From: Sporosarcina sp. BP05
GTDB taxonomy: Bacteria > Bacillota > Bacilli > Bacillales_A > Planococcaceae
Direction of reading: 5' to 3'
Length of the DNA: 64,000 nt
NCBI RefSeq assembly: GCF_014282005.1
Contig: NZ_JACFTD010000002.1
Coordinates: 434,001-498,000 of the forward strand
The position numbers and the translations under genes are program-made. Below the pieces are notes generated by a model. That model ran no database searches, had not been told where the DNA came from, and worked only from the letters and a program-made list of their open reading frames with translations. Below are positions 18,887-27,622 of the stretch, one piece after another. The stretch's first letter is position 1; every line of letters starts with the position of its first letter.

Positions 18887-20079
18887 AATTAACACCAACA
18901 ACGCTTGGAAATCGTATTGAGGCGCTCGATATGCTGCGTGGGTTTGCATTACTCGGCATATTCATCGCGAATATGCTAGTATTCCATTCGCCATATATGT
19001 ATATGGATCCGTATACATGGTTCAGTACACCGGCTGATATGGCGACATTTAAATGGATTGATATTTTTGTAGAAGCGAGTTTTTACCCGATTTTTGCGAT
19101 GCTGTTTGGCTATGGTTTGAATATGCAATATGAGAAATCGATTGCAAACAAGATGCCATTTGCGCCGGTTATGGCACGTCGTATGGGTGTATTACTTGGG
19201 TTCGGATTGATCCATGCACTGCTCATCTGGATGGGCGACATTTTATTCACATACGCGCTGATGGGCTTTATCATGATTGCATTTGTAAGAATTCCGAAGA
19301 AGTGGATGCTGCCTTTAGCTTCCTTCGTGTATATTGTGCCTTCAGGAATCATGTATGGATTCACTTATTTTCTAAATAAATTTGATCCGAATGCACTTAT
19401 GGAAGGTTACGTGGATATACATCAAATTGAACGATCGCTTGAAGCGTATGCCTACGGTAGTTATGGCGAAATCTTTAGCTTCCGTCTTTCTGAATGGCTT
19501 ACTTACGGATTGCCGGCATCGTTACTGGGCGTCTTTGTTATATTGCCGCTGATAATGATTGGGGCCGGATTGTCTAAGTGGAAAGTAATTGAGCGTGCTG
19601 GGGAATTAAAAGTGGGCATCGCAATCGTGACTGCAGTTTCACTAGCTGCGGGCATTTGGATGAAAGCTGCGCCGTTTATTGGTAGTCCTTCAATGGACGC
19701 GATTACTTTGCAATCACAATTTGGTGGGCCTGTTTTAGCGATTGGTTATATCGGCTTGTTACTTTTACTTTACCAACTGCCGTTAGTTCGCACACTACTG
19801 CGACCTATTTCAAAAGCGGGCAGGATGTCGTTGACGACGTATATTACGCAATCGATTGTAGGGACACTAATTTTTTATGCCTACGGTTTCGGCATGTATG
19901 GCAAAGTAGACGTGGCAACGGGAGTAGGTATTGCAGTCGGCGTGTTCATCATTCAAGTCCTATTTGCAGAACTGTGGCTGTCGAAATTCCGCATGGGTCC
20001 ACTGGAGTGGTTGTGGCGTAAAGGAACATACGGAAAAGTTTTGCCGAATAAAGAGGAAAAGGATCGACCTTTGTCGTAG
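18883..20079 (+). CDS. DUF418-family membrane protein
   Basis: A 398-aa integral membrane protein begins with the family signature RGFALLGIFIANM and ends with the DUF418 pattern (AGRMSLTTYITQS and a terminal PLEWLWR). About ten membrane segments are expected. The biochemical role of the family (YeiB-like) is not established. The TTG start sits in TTGA, overlapping the addA stop, with GGGGGAA upstream, so it is probably read as the last gene of the addBA operon. No link to DNA repair is implied by sequence. Confidence 0.85.
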   Translation: MKLTPTTLGNRIEALDMLRGFALLGIFIANMLVFHSPYMYMDPYTWFSTPADMATFKWIDIFVEASFYPIFAMLFGYGLNMQYEKSIANKMPFAPVMARRMGVLLGFGLIHALLIWMGDILFTYALMGFIMIAFVRIPKKWMLPLASFVYIVPSGIMYGFTYFLNKFDPNALMEGYVDIHQIERSLEAYAYGSYGEIFSFRLSEWLTYGLPASLLGVFVILPLIMIGAGLSKWKVIERAGELKVGIAIVTAVSLAAGIWMKAAPFIGSPSMDAITLQSQFGGPVLAIGYIGLLLLLYQLPLVRTLLRPISKAGRMSLTTYITQSIVGTLIFYAYGFGMYGKVDVATGVGIAVGVFIIQVLFAELWLSKFRMGPLEWLWRKGTYGKVLPNKEEKDRPLS

Positions 20080-20121
20080 TAATCAGAATAGGGGTTTTAT
20101 TATGAAGGGATGGGCTGACAG

Positions 20122-21021
20122 ATGAAATTATTATCGTTCCGTTACGACGGCAGGACGTTATTTGGACCTAAAGTGAAGAAGGAAGATGCAGTATGGGATA
20201 TGCTGGCTATTGCAGAAGCGTTTGAGGATACTGATTTTCCACAAACAATCACGGAAGGTATTGCATCTGGTCTGGATTTCGTTGAAAAGGTACGAAAACT
20301 TGCAGAACAGGCGCGAGTGGATGAAGATTCGGCGCGTTTCAAATATGCATTCACAGCTATTGAATGGCTTTCTCCAATTCCGAGAACGCCTAAAAATATC
20401 CTGTGTGTAGGCAAGAACTACGCAGATCATGTAGCGGAAATGGGTGCAGATGCACCGCCTGAAAAACTGATGATCTTCACGAAATCACCAACCGCTATTG
20501 CAGCGGATGAGCAAGACGTTTCAGTCCATGCCGATGTGACGGATAGCCTTGATTACGAAGGGGAACTTGCGGTTGTTATTAGCAAGGGCGGCCGTAATAT
20601 CCCGAAACAATTGGCCTATGATTATATTTTTGGTTACACAATTGCAAATGATGTGACAGCGCGTGACGTACAAGCGGCACATGGCCAGTTCTTCTTAGGA
20701 AAAAGTCTCGATGGATCGTGTCCAATGGGGCCATATATCGTGACGAAAAATGAAATACCGAATCCACAAAATTTATCAGTTGTGACAAAAGTGAATGATG
20801 AAGTGCGACAAAATGGAAACACAGCGTCGATGATTTTCAAAATCGATGAACTGATTGCCGAAATATCACGTTATGTGACGCTTGAACCAGGTGATGTCAT
20901 TTTGACGGGTACACCTGCTGGCGTCGGCAAAGGCATGGCGCCTCCAACATTTTTAAAACAAGGCGATACTGTAAAAGTGTCCATTGAAAGCATCGGAACT
21001 CTTGTAAATAAGTTTGTTTGA
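20122..21021 (+). CDS. yisK: Fumarylacetoacetate hydrolase family protein, YisK-like
   Basis: This 299-aa protein has an N-terminal domain (1-85) and a FAH catalytic domain with the metal-binding pattern DYEGELAVVI, the FGYTIANDVTARD segment and LTGTPAGVG. B. subtilis YisK has oxaloacetate decarboxylase-type activity and interacts with the Mbl cytoskeleton; whether this orthologue does is inferred. Its place next to yisL downstream of addAB matches B. subtilis. The ATG is preceded by a weak, distant GAAGGGA. Confidence 0.88.
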   Translation: MKLLSFRYDGRTLFGPKVKKEDAVWDMLAIAEAFEDTDFPQTITEGIASGLDFVEKVRKLAEQARVDEDSARFKYAFTAIEWLSPIPRTPKNILCVGKNYADHVAEMGADAPPEKLMIFTKSPTAIAADEQDVSVHADVTDSLDYEGELAVVISKGGRNIPKQLAYDYIFGYTIANDVTARDVQAAHGQFFLGKSLDGSCPMGPYIVTKNEIPNPQNLSVVTKVNDEVRQNGNTASMIFKIDELIAEISRYVTLEPGDVILTGTPAGVGKGMAPPTFLKQGDTVKVSIESIGTLVNKFV

Positions 21022-21094
21022 GTAGTTTCCCTTTTGTGATTTAGTCAATTGTGATACGATTATTTAGTATTACTAACTAAATGAGGTGACTAAT

Positions 21095-21469
21095 TTGGAC
21101 GTATTATCAAACACTACACATCTTCATATTTTCACATGGGTTGTTGGAATTATCTTATTCCTAGTTGCTGCAAGTATGGATACAGAGTCAAAAGGAAGAA
21201 AGATTCTTCATATGATTGCACGCCTATTCTACGTGCTAATTTTAATTTCAGGCGCATTGTTATTCTTCGAATACTCATCACTTGACGGCGCGTTATATGG
21301 CGTCAAATTCTTATTGGGCTTCCTGACAATAGGTATGATGGAAATGGTGCTCGTTCGTTCTTCAAAGAACAAGAGTGTCAAAGTAGTATGGATCCTGTTT
21401 TTCGTCTTCGTATTGGCGACCATGTTCCTCGGCTTTAAATTGCCAATTGGTATTAGCTGGTTCGCTTAA
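21095..21469 (+). CDS. yisL: YisL family (DUF1516) membrane protein
   Basis: This is a 124-aa protein with four hydrophobic helices and the family N-terminus THLHIFTWVVG. Function is unknown. The TTG at 21095 is preferred because GAGGTGA ends 5 nt upstream, within which an in-frame GTG (21086) also lies. An upstream palindromic sequence TTAGTATTACTAA (about 21064-21076) could be an operator. The downstream 43-aa gene is probably co-transcribed. Confidence 0.85.
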   Translation: MDVLSNTTHLHIFTWVVGIILFLVAASMDTESKGRKILHMIARLFYVLILISGALLFFEYSSLDGALYGVKFLLGFLTIGMMEMVLVRSSKNKSVKVVWILFFVFVLATMFLGFKLPIGISWFA

Positions 21470-21491
21470 TTTTTAGTAACGGGGTGTGAAG

Positions 21492-21623
21492 ATGGAATCT
21501 AGTATCGGGCCGATTTTACTTATCGTTGTTTTGATGTTAATGGTCTTGTTTGCCGTTTCCGTCTTCCTGTTTTCCCGAAAAAAGCGGTCATCTGTTGAAG
21601 ACGTTGATCTATTTGATGAATGA
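21492..21623 (+). CDS. Small single-span membrane protein, 43 aa
   Basis: A short reading frame starts at ATG 21492 with GGGGTG upstream and encodes an N-terminal membrane span (IGPILLIVVLMLMVLFAVSVFLF), a basic stop-transfer RKKR and an acidic tail ending DLFDE. It lies 22 bp after yisL and is followed directly by a terminator, so it is the last gene of that unit. I do not recognise a family. The positive-inside pattern and clean ends make it likely to be real. Confidence 0.7.
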   Translation: MESSIGPILLIVVLMLMVLFAVSVFLFSRKKRSSVEDVDLFDE

Positions 21624-21660
21624 AACACTCGCTGGCGATTGTGCTGGCGGGTGTTTTTTA
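21622..21660 (+). terminator. Terminator after the yisL unit
   Basis: AACACTCGC pairs with GCGGGTGTT and is followed by TTTTTT. Confidence 0.75.
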
Positions 21661-21710
21661 TTGAATTGGAAATTTAGGGTTGGGAATAGGGTTTCCTAAA
21701 AGATAACACA

Positions 21711-22412
21711 TGCGTTGATTAACTAAAAAAACCAGTAAATAACTTAATCAAACATTAGGCGCTTCGTGTACAGTTATTTTTGGATTTCATTGGATTGAAC
21801 GACCTCTATACGATTACCTAGATGTCTTGATGTGTAGGGATGCGACTCCGTCACATCCCTACACATTTTCTCGGTAATCGTATGGTGCTTATTCATCCGT
21901 CGCGCTCCAAATGTATTCGTACACAAAGAGCTAGAGCTTTTTTGGACGAAAGAATAGAGGGTCATCTACCTGGAGAAAAGCCGCCAAAGATGAAATTTTG
22001 GCGGCTGAAATTATCTTTAGTGTTTTCTCTTTTTTACAAGTAGAGAAGTGTTGCTTTCTACAAATCATCACATGATTACATGCATACTATTTTCTAGAAG
22101 TAAGCAAGGAACGCATTGTACAACGTGCAAGAGTGCCCGAAATTGCATCTTCGGGCACTGACATTCTCTATAGAAAGTCATCTAATCGTTTCATTCAAAC
22201 ATAACTGCATTTTTCACTTGAACATTGAAGGTACGCGACAGGCAATTATTCGCAACAGGATGACCGAAATAAGTGTGGCTAGAAGTGACGGAGTCACTTC
22301 TAGCCACACATGCCTCTCGGAAAAAGTGTCGTGATTATTTCGCCGAAAGCGAACCGCAAATGAACCAGAGAAAATGGAGTTTAATAACTCTTTCTTACCT
22401 GCTTTTTATCAT
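21711..22412. mobile_element. Structured noncoding element, copy 1 (right end lost)
   Basis: This is a diverged copy of 31845-32568, colinear throughout. It has no credible gene. Conserved helices are: ATACGATTACC/GGTAATCGTAT (21808-21818 with 21873-21883) enclosing hairpin 21831-21865; hairpin 21980-22005; hairpin 22132-22159 enclosed by CTTTCTA/TAGAAAG (22054-22060 with 22171-22177); and a perfect 17-bp hairpin at 22273-22289/22293-22309. The left end GTTGATTAAC resembles the inverted end of copy 2. The right end is replaced by the GC-rich repeat that begins near 22407. Confidence 0.75.
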
Positions 22413-22825
22413 CAAGCCTTCCGACGTACAGGACGTACTAGTGCCGACGTTGCCGCAGGACGTGGCAACGTCGGCCAGCGCTTGTCGGGGCTAAACGGCA
22501 CCTTGCGCTTTTCCGTATTGTCTAGTCTCAGGCGGCCAGACGCTCGGGGTCATAAGTCGGACTGGCTGTGCGGGAAGAACGCCGCTTCGCCAGTTCGCCT
22601 TATGCCTGTCGCGTCTATGCAGGCCGCATCGACTTTTCCATATTGTCTAGGCTACAGGTGCCAGCCCCTCGAGTCGCTTCAGACTTGTTGAAAAAGGCAA
22701 AGACCGCCTTTATCATCAAGCCCTCCGACGTACAGGACGTACTAGTGCCGACGTTGCCACAGGACGTGGCGAATTTAGTCGGCCAGCGCTTGTCGGGGCT
22801 AAACGGCACCTTACGCTTTTCGTTA
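22407..22825. repeat. GC-rich composite repeat with AGGAC-loop hairpins
   Basis: Two near-identical segments of roughly 105 bp (about 22407-22515 and 22712-22822) flank a different GC-rich piece (about 22525-22690). Each long segment carries GTAC-AGGAC-GTAC and a longer hairpin with loop AGGAC (22443-22475 has a 14-bp stem with one G-U). The middle piece shares the 18-mer CTTATGCCTGTCGCGTCT with the repeat at 61076-61258. This family is of the intergenic GC-rich type common in Bacillales genomes. The open frames across it are not conserved and look spurious. Confidence 0.75.
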
Positions 22826-22941
22826 TTCACAATATCGACCTATTTCATTCGTAAGGGTAAGGTTTTTGGCGTAAACAATGGCGACAAGTCACTTCGTTTG
22901 GTAAAATGACGAGTGACAGCTCGTATTGAGGAGGCAATTTT

Positions 22942-24402
22942 GTGAAAGTGAATAAATGGTTTGGACTTATTGCAACTTTTCTATTACTGGTATCTACCCT
23001 ATCTCCAGCAGGGGTTTTTGCAGAAACGGAAAGAACAATAGAGGATGAAAGTATATATGATTTGCTTGTGGACCGGTTTAATAACGCGGATGGCAAGAAC
23101 GACATTGACGTGAATACGCAAGATTTGAGTGCGTTCAGCGGAGGCGACTTTACAGGAGTCGGCACGAGACTTGAGCATATTGTACGAATGGGCTTTACGC
23201 TTATTTCACTTGGATCCGTCTTTGAAACGGAAACGTATGATGGAAGTAAAGTGCTTGATTATGCGAAGCTTGAACCGCATTTCGGTACTTCTGAAGAATT
23301 TAGTAAGATGATCAAAGCAATTCATAAGCAGGATATGTCCGTAATAGCTGACTTTCCACTCGCAGGAGTAAGTGCGAATCATGTTTGGGCAAAAGAGGGA
23401 ACGGTCAAGGCACTTCCTGCTGCGGACGGAACAATTGATTGGGATACAACAGACGCAGCAACACAGAAAGCGTTGAAGGAAGCCATCGTTGATTTCGTGG
23501 AAACATATAAATTGGATGGAATCCGTTTAACAAAGATGGACAAGGTCGACACAGCATTTTTGAATGAAATCATTCAGGCTGTAAAAACGGTTAATCCAAA
23601 AGCATATGTACTAACGAATGAAGAAAGTGACGCGGATTTCGATTCTGCTCCGAATAACGAAAAGATGAGCGCAATGAGAAATTCATTTGTTAACTATGAC
23701 GCGGACTCTTCACCGCTATCGATATTTTCAAATGCAACTGAAAAGGAATTAATCCAGTTCGATGAATTAACAGGACCGCGTTTTACATACGACATCGTAG
23801 AAGCTAGAATGTTCCCGCCGACGAGGTGGAAACTTGCGATTACGGCACTATTTTCAATGCCAGGGGTACCGATTATGCCTTATGGTACCGAAATCGCTGT
23901 GAATGGCCAATCGGCTCCTGAAAGTCATCAGCTCATGAATTTCAAAATCGATGAGGAGTTAATTGAACACATCGGTGATCTTAACAAGTTGCGCAACAAA
24001 TCAGAAGCGTTCCGTAACGGGGACTTTGAAATGTTGCACAATGACAAAGGATTTACAGTGTATAAGCTGTCAAATGATGAAGAGACATGGATTGTCGCGC
24101 TTAATAATACGACTGGGACATCCAATTTGGAAATACCGAAAGAAGTAATCGGAGACAATAAAAAATTGCGCGGTTTACTCGATGGTGATTTGGTACGAGA
24201 AGGTAAGGATGGAATTTACCGCGTCGTATTGGAACGTGAAGTTGCAGAAATTTACATCGCTGATGAAGACAAAGGGTTCAATACGCCTTATCTAATCGCA
24301 TCGATTTTAATCTATGTACTGTTCCTTGGATTCCTGTTTATGGCATGGAGAAAAGGGCGTCAAGGTAGACAAGATAGAAAAGCTGAAAAGCAAGCGCGTT
24401 AA
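22942..24402 (+). CDS. Membrane-anchored GH13-like protein lacking the catalytic nucleophile
   Basis: A 486-aa protein starts at GTG with GAGGAGGC upstream. It has a signal peptide (cut near VFA-ETE), an alpha-amylase-like barrel and beta domain, and a C-terminal membrane span (about 453-472) with a basic tail. Barrel landmarks include IYDLLVDRF, KLDGIRL, and the PGVPIMPYGTEIA strand. The beta-4 motif normally reads GFRxDA; here it is GIRLTKMD, so the nucleophile Asp is T197. The usual NHD at beta-7 is also absent. It is probably a non-catalytic carbohydrate-binding or scaffold protein on the cell surface. A role is not assignable. Confidence 0.82.
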   Translation: MKVNKWFGLIATFLLLVSTLSPAGVFAETERTIEDESIYDLLVDRFNNADGKNDIDVNTQDLSAFSGGDFTGVGTRLEHIVRMGFTLISLGSVFETETYDGSKVLDYAKLEPHFGTSEEFSKMIKAIHKQDMSVIADFPLAGVSANHVWAKEGTVKALPAADGTIDWDTTDAATQKALKEAIVDFVETYKLDGIRLTKMDKVDTAFLNEIIQAVKTVNPKAYVLTNEESDADFDSAPNNEKMSAMRNSFVNYDADSSPLSIFSNATEKELIQFDELTGPRFTYDIVEARMFPPTRWKLAITALFSMPGVPIMPYGTEIAVNGQSAPESHQLMNFKIDEELIEHIGDLNKLRNKSEAFRNGDFEMLHNDKGFTVYKLSNDEETWIVALNNTTGTSNLEIPKEVIGDNKKLRGLLDGDLVREGKDGIYRVVLEREVAEIYIADEDKGFNTPYLIASILIYVLFLGFLFMAWRKGRQGRQDRKAEKQAR

Positions 24403-24406
24403 ACAA

Positions 24407-24444
24407 CACCAGATCGGCAACTTTGCCAATCTGGTGTTTTTTTA
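24407..24444. terminator. Bidirectional terminator
   Basis: AACACCAGAT pairs with ATCTGGTGTT, inner GGCA/TTGCC, with T runs in both directions. It serves the GH13-like gene and the convergent flavoprotein gene. Confidence 0.85.
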
Positions 24445-25767
24445 ACGCGCTTTATACCCAATCATATTAACGGGATCTTTCGGTGATGAATAGGGTGGGG
24501 AGTAGCCGAGTTCAAGGGCAGCCAGGTCATCGACAGTCATTTTGCCCATGATTGCGGTTGCAATGACGTCAATTCGTTTGTCGACTCCTTTATCACCGAC
24601 CGCCTGTGCGCCCAGGATGAGCCGGGATTTTACGTCATAATGAACACGCAGTAAAATACGCCCGTGGTCGGGGTAATAACCTGCATTTGTTCGGCCTTCA
24701 TAGACGGCCGTGCCAAATTCAATCCCTTCGTCGGTTAAGCTTTTAGCCGAATGACCTGTCATAGCCGCGGTCAGAGCAAACAATTTCGTAATCGTCGTGC
24801 CAAGGAGCCCATTCATTTCGACTGGATTGCCGGCCAGATGGCGCGCAACGATGAACGATTGCCTGTGCGCAGGCCATGCTAGTTTAACGCTTTTCGGTTT
24901 ACCCGTGAACCAATCTTTACATTCAGCCGCGTCGCCAATTGCGTAAATGTCAGGGTCATTTGTCTGCATATAACTGTTGACGATGATCCCTTTCGTCGGC
25001 CCGATATGTAAGTCGGCTTCAATCGCAAGTTGCGTATCAGGGTCGATTCCAATGCTAGCCGCGATAAAGTCAACTTCAAAGTTCATGCCATTTTTCATAA
25101 TCAAGCGCTTGCCTTCAATGCGTTCGATGGTATCTTCGAAGTAGAGGTCGACCTGATTATCCTTCATTTCCTTGCCGAGCACTTGAGAAATTTCAGGATC
25201 CATTACTTTCATGACGCGTTCATTACGATCAATAAGAGTTGTTTTTAATCCTTTGTGGGTGAAGTTCTCAACAAGTTCAATCCCGATGAATCCGCCTCCA
25301 ATAACAGCGCAAGACTTCGGTTTTTCACGTTCTATATAGTCGATAATTTCTTCCATTTCCCTAAAGTTCTTCAGTGTAAATAAAGGTAAATCACCGAGTC
25401 CTTTTAAGTCAGGTGTACGGGCGATTCCACCAGGCGATAAAATAAGTTTGTCGTATGATTCTGTAAAGACATGATCTGTCTCCATATTACGTACTTCAAC
25501 CGTTTTCTGTTCCCGATTAATGGCAAGTACATCATGCCCTAACTTAACGGTTATATCTCTTTGCTCGCTAAACTTTTCGGGAGACGAGCCAACTAACTGC
25601 CACTTATCTTCAATTAATCCCCCGATGACGTATGGCATTCCGCATGTACCATAACCAAGTACCGGATCACGTCCAACTAATATAATCTCCGATTCTGGAA
25701 CTGCGCGTCTAATTTGTGCGGCGACAGTGGAACCGCCCGCAATTGCACCGACAATTATAATCTTCAT
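24442..25767 (-). CDS. CoA-disulfide reductase / NADH oxidase-like flavoprotein
   Basis: This is a pyridine nucleotide-disulfide oxidoreductase of about 441 aa. The FAD-binding start is KIIIVGAIAGGSTVA, the single redox cysteine is C42 in GTCGMPYVIGG, the second dinucleotide site is VIGGGFIGIE, and the FAD-binding DAAE segment is followed by a dimerisation domain. This single-cysteine arrangement is that of CoA-disulfide reductases and NADH oxidases or peroxidases. Bacillales use CoA thiol buffering, which fits Cdr, but activity cannot be separated by eye. ATG 25767 has AGGAGGA 7 nt upstream. Confidence 0.85.
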   Translation of the reverse strand: MKIIIVGAIAGGSTVAAQIRRAVPESEIILVGRDPVLGYGTCGMPYVIGGLIEDKWQLVGSSPEKFSEQRDITVKLGHDVLAINREQKTVEVRNMETDHVFTESYDKLILSPGGIARTPDLKGLGDLPLFTLKNFREMEEIIDYIEREKPKSCAVIGGGFIGIELVENFTHKGLKTTLIDRNERVMKVMDPEISQVLGKEMKDNQVDLYFEDTIERIEGKRLIMKNGMNFEVDFIAASIGIDPDTQLAIEADLHIGPTKGIIVNSYMQTNDPDIYAIGDAAECKDWFTGKPKSVKLAWPAHRQSFIVARHLAGNPVEMNGLLGTTITKLFALTAAMTGHSAKSLTDEGIEFGTAVYEGRTNAGYYPDHGRILLRVHYDVKSRLILGAQAVGDKGVDKRIDVIATAIMGKMTVDDLAALELGYSPPYSSPKDPVNMIGYKAR

Positions 25768-25790
25768 CAATAAATCCTCCTCGAATCAGA

Positions 25791-26648
25791 TTACTGATTA
25801 ACTTTATTCAAGAAAAAGACGCCTACTGTACCAGGACCCACATGAGCACCGATAACAGATCCAATCATTTGAATTTCAATACTTTTTGGATGGAATTGTT
25901 CTTCTATTATGGCTTTCAATTCGAGTGCTATGCCTTCGTCGTCACTATGGCAAATTGCAATCGTCTGTTCAGCAAGTTGATCGCCGCGCTCTGCCATGAG
26001 CTCAGTCATACGGCGCAAAACTTTTTTGCGTCCACGGTGTTTTTCAATCGGAACAAGTTTACCGCCTTCGACGTGGAGCAGGGGTTTAATATTCAGCAGC
26101 CCGCCAATGAATGCACTTGTTTTAGATACGCGACCACCGCGCGCCATATAATCAAGGTCTTGCACCGTGAAGAGATGCTCCATATGTGCCGCCATGTATC
26201 GGATTTTTCTCTCTATCGTACGCACATCGTCTTCTCTCGCATCGCGTAGCCGAACTGCTTCTTTTACTAGAAGTCCGTAACCAAGCGAAGCACATCTTGA
26301 ATCGATAATAATAAGGTTCATATTCGGATTCGTTTCTTTTGCTTGATCTCCAGTCATGATTGCGGTGTCGTATGTCCCGGATAACACGGAAGAAAAAGCG
26401 ATGTAAATCCCATTTTCGCCTGATACTGCGAGTTCCTTCCACTTCCGAAGGAACAGTTCAGGTGATACTTGTGACGTTTTAGGCTGTTTGCCATCGCGAA
26501 TGGCTTGGTAGACTTCTTTAGAATCAATTGTCATTATATCGTCGTACTCTTGGTCATCGATGAGGACGCGTAATGGGAAGAGTGTTACATCATTGTCTTC
26601 GAAAAATGACTTTGGTAAATCACTTGCACTGTCCGCAAATATTCTCAT
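25791..26648 (-). CDS. DegV family fatty-acid-binding protein (YitS-like)
   Basis: This 285-aa protein has the DegV N-terminal signature RIFADSASDLPKSFFEDNDVTLFPL, the TSQVSPELF segment, and the Arg/Ser fatty-acid head-group region DYMARGGRVSKTSAFIGGLLNIKPLL. DegV (FakB-type) proteins present fatty acids to the kinase FakA; a FakA gene is not in this window. Its position before a YitU-like gene corresponds to yitS in B. subtilis. GGAGGG precedes the ATG. Confidence 0.88.
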   Translation of the reverse strand: MRIFADSASDLPKSFFEDNDVTLFPLRVLIDDQEYDDIMTIDSKEVYQAIRDGKQPKTSQVSPELFLRKWKELAVSGENGIYIAFSSVLSGTYDTAIMTGDQAKETNPNMNLIIIDSRCASLGYGLLVKEAVRLRDAREDDVRTIERKIRYMAAHMEHLFTVQDLDYMARGGRVSKTSAFIGGLLNIKPLLHVEGGKLVPIEKHRGRKKVLRRMTELMAERGDQLAEQTIAICHSDDEGIALELKAIIEEQFHPKSIEIQMIGSVIGAHVGPGTVGVFFLNKVNQ

Positions 26649-26675
26649 GTATTTCCCTCCATTGGATAATTATAG

Positions 26676-27485
26676 TTATTCCAAGTGTAACCTTTCGCGG
26701 AGCACCCGTGCAATGCCATCCTCATTATTCGTGTCTGTTACTTCATCTGCAATCGATTTCAGGCGATCAATGCCATTTCCCATTGCAACCCCGACTCCAG
26801 CATAGTCAATCATTTCAAGGTCATTGTCTTCATCACCGAAAGCGATAATCCGCTCTCTGGGAATATCCATCCACTTCGAGACATGTGAAAGTCCGACAGC
26901 TTTATTCAAGCCATGCCGTACGATTTCAATGACTTTCCACGGAGCTCCCCATTGACGATGATCAATGACTTCTGCGTGTACATCGCCGAGATGGCGTCTA
27001 ATTGCATCGACTTTATCGTCAGGTGCATGGATCAGTAAACTTGTAGGATCGACTTGCAAAAAGTTCCGAATGTCTCCTTGCGTTATTTTAGGATCACCAA
27101 ATCCAAAAATATCAAGCAGTTTTTCATCGTGATGATGCATGTATACATCATCCATCACTTCGGCAACAATATTATGGAATGTAAATTGCTGCATCGCATC
27201 AATGACGTCTTTCACTACAGGTAGTGAGATTGTTTCATGAATCGTTTTCCAAGATTGATCATAAGGATGGTGAACGAATGCACCGTTGAAATTGACAATC
27301 GGTGTTTTAAGTCCAAGCTGACGGTAATACACTTCACTCGCGCGGTACGGTCTTCCAGTCGCAATCATAATGTGATGGCCTTTTTCTTCTGCTTTTTTCA
27401 GTGTAAGCTTGGTTTTATCTGAAATTACTTTTTCGTCTGTCAGTAATGTCCCGTCAAGATCGAGGACGATTAAATGTGGCTTCAA
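26676..27485 (-). CDS. yitU: HAD-superfamily (Cof/IIB) phosphatase, YitU-like
   Basis: The 269-aa protein has HAD motif I DLDGTLL (nucleophile Asp), motif II ATGRP, a IIB cap, and motif IV FGDEDNDLEMI followed by GVGVAMGNG. Such enzymes dephosphorylate small metabolites. B. subtilis YitU is one of several enzymes able to dephosphorylate a riboflavin precursor; the substrate here is inferred only. The start is TTG with AAGGAGGCG 8 nt upstream. It is read with the yitS-like gene 27 bp downstream. Confidence 0.85.
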   Translation of the reverse strand: MKPHLIVLDLDGTLLTDEKVISDKTKLTLKKAEEKGHHIMIATGRPYRASEVYYRQLGLKTPIVNFNGAFVHHPYDQSWKTIHETISLPVVKDVIDAMQQFTFHNIVAEVMDDVYMHHHDEKLLDIFGFGDPKITQGDIRNFLQVDPTSLLIHAPDDKVDAIRRHLGDVHAEVIDHRQWGAPWKVIEIVRHGLNKAVGLSHVSKWMDIPRERIIAFGDEDNDLEMIDYAGVGVAMGNGIDRLKSIADEVTDTNNEDGIARVLRERLHLE

Positions 27486-27622
27486 AAAAAACGCCTCCTT
27501 CTATTAAGTAGTCTATCGTTAACATAGGATTCAAGTCAAAAAATCTCTTCATGAAATCGTGCTTTTTGTTTTTTTAGAAAAACTTTGGTACGCTCAAGTG
27601 AAAAGGAAAAGGTGTGATTTCG

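Noticed and set aside
22116..22334. Proteins of 72-113 aa within element copy 1 and the GC-rich repeats (to 22909)
   Set aside because: The frames are not kept in element copy 2, run through perfect hairpins and lack ribosome sites.
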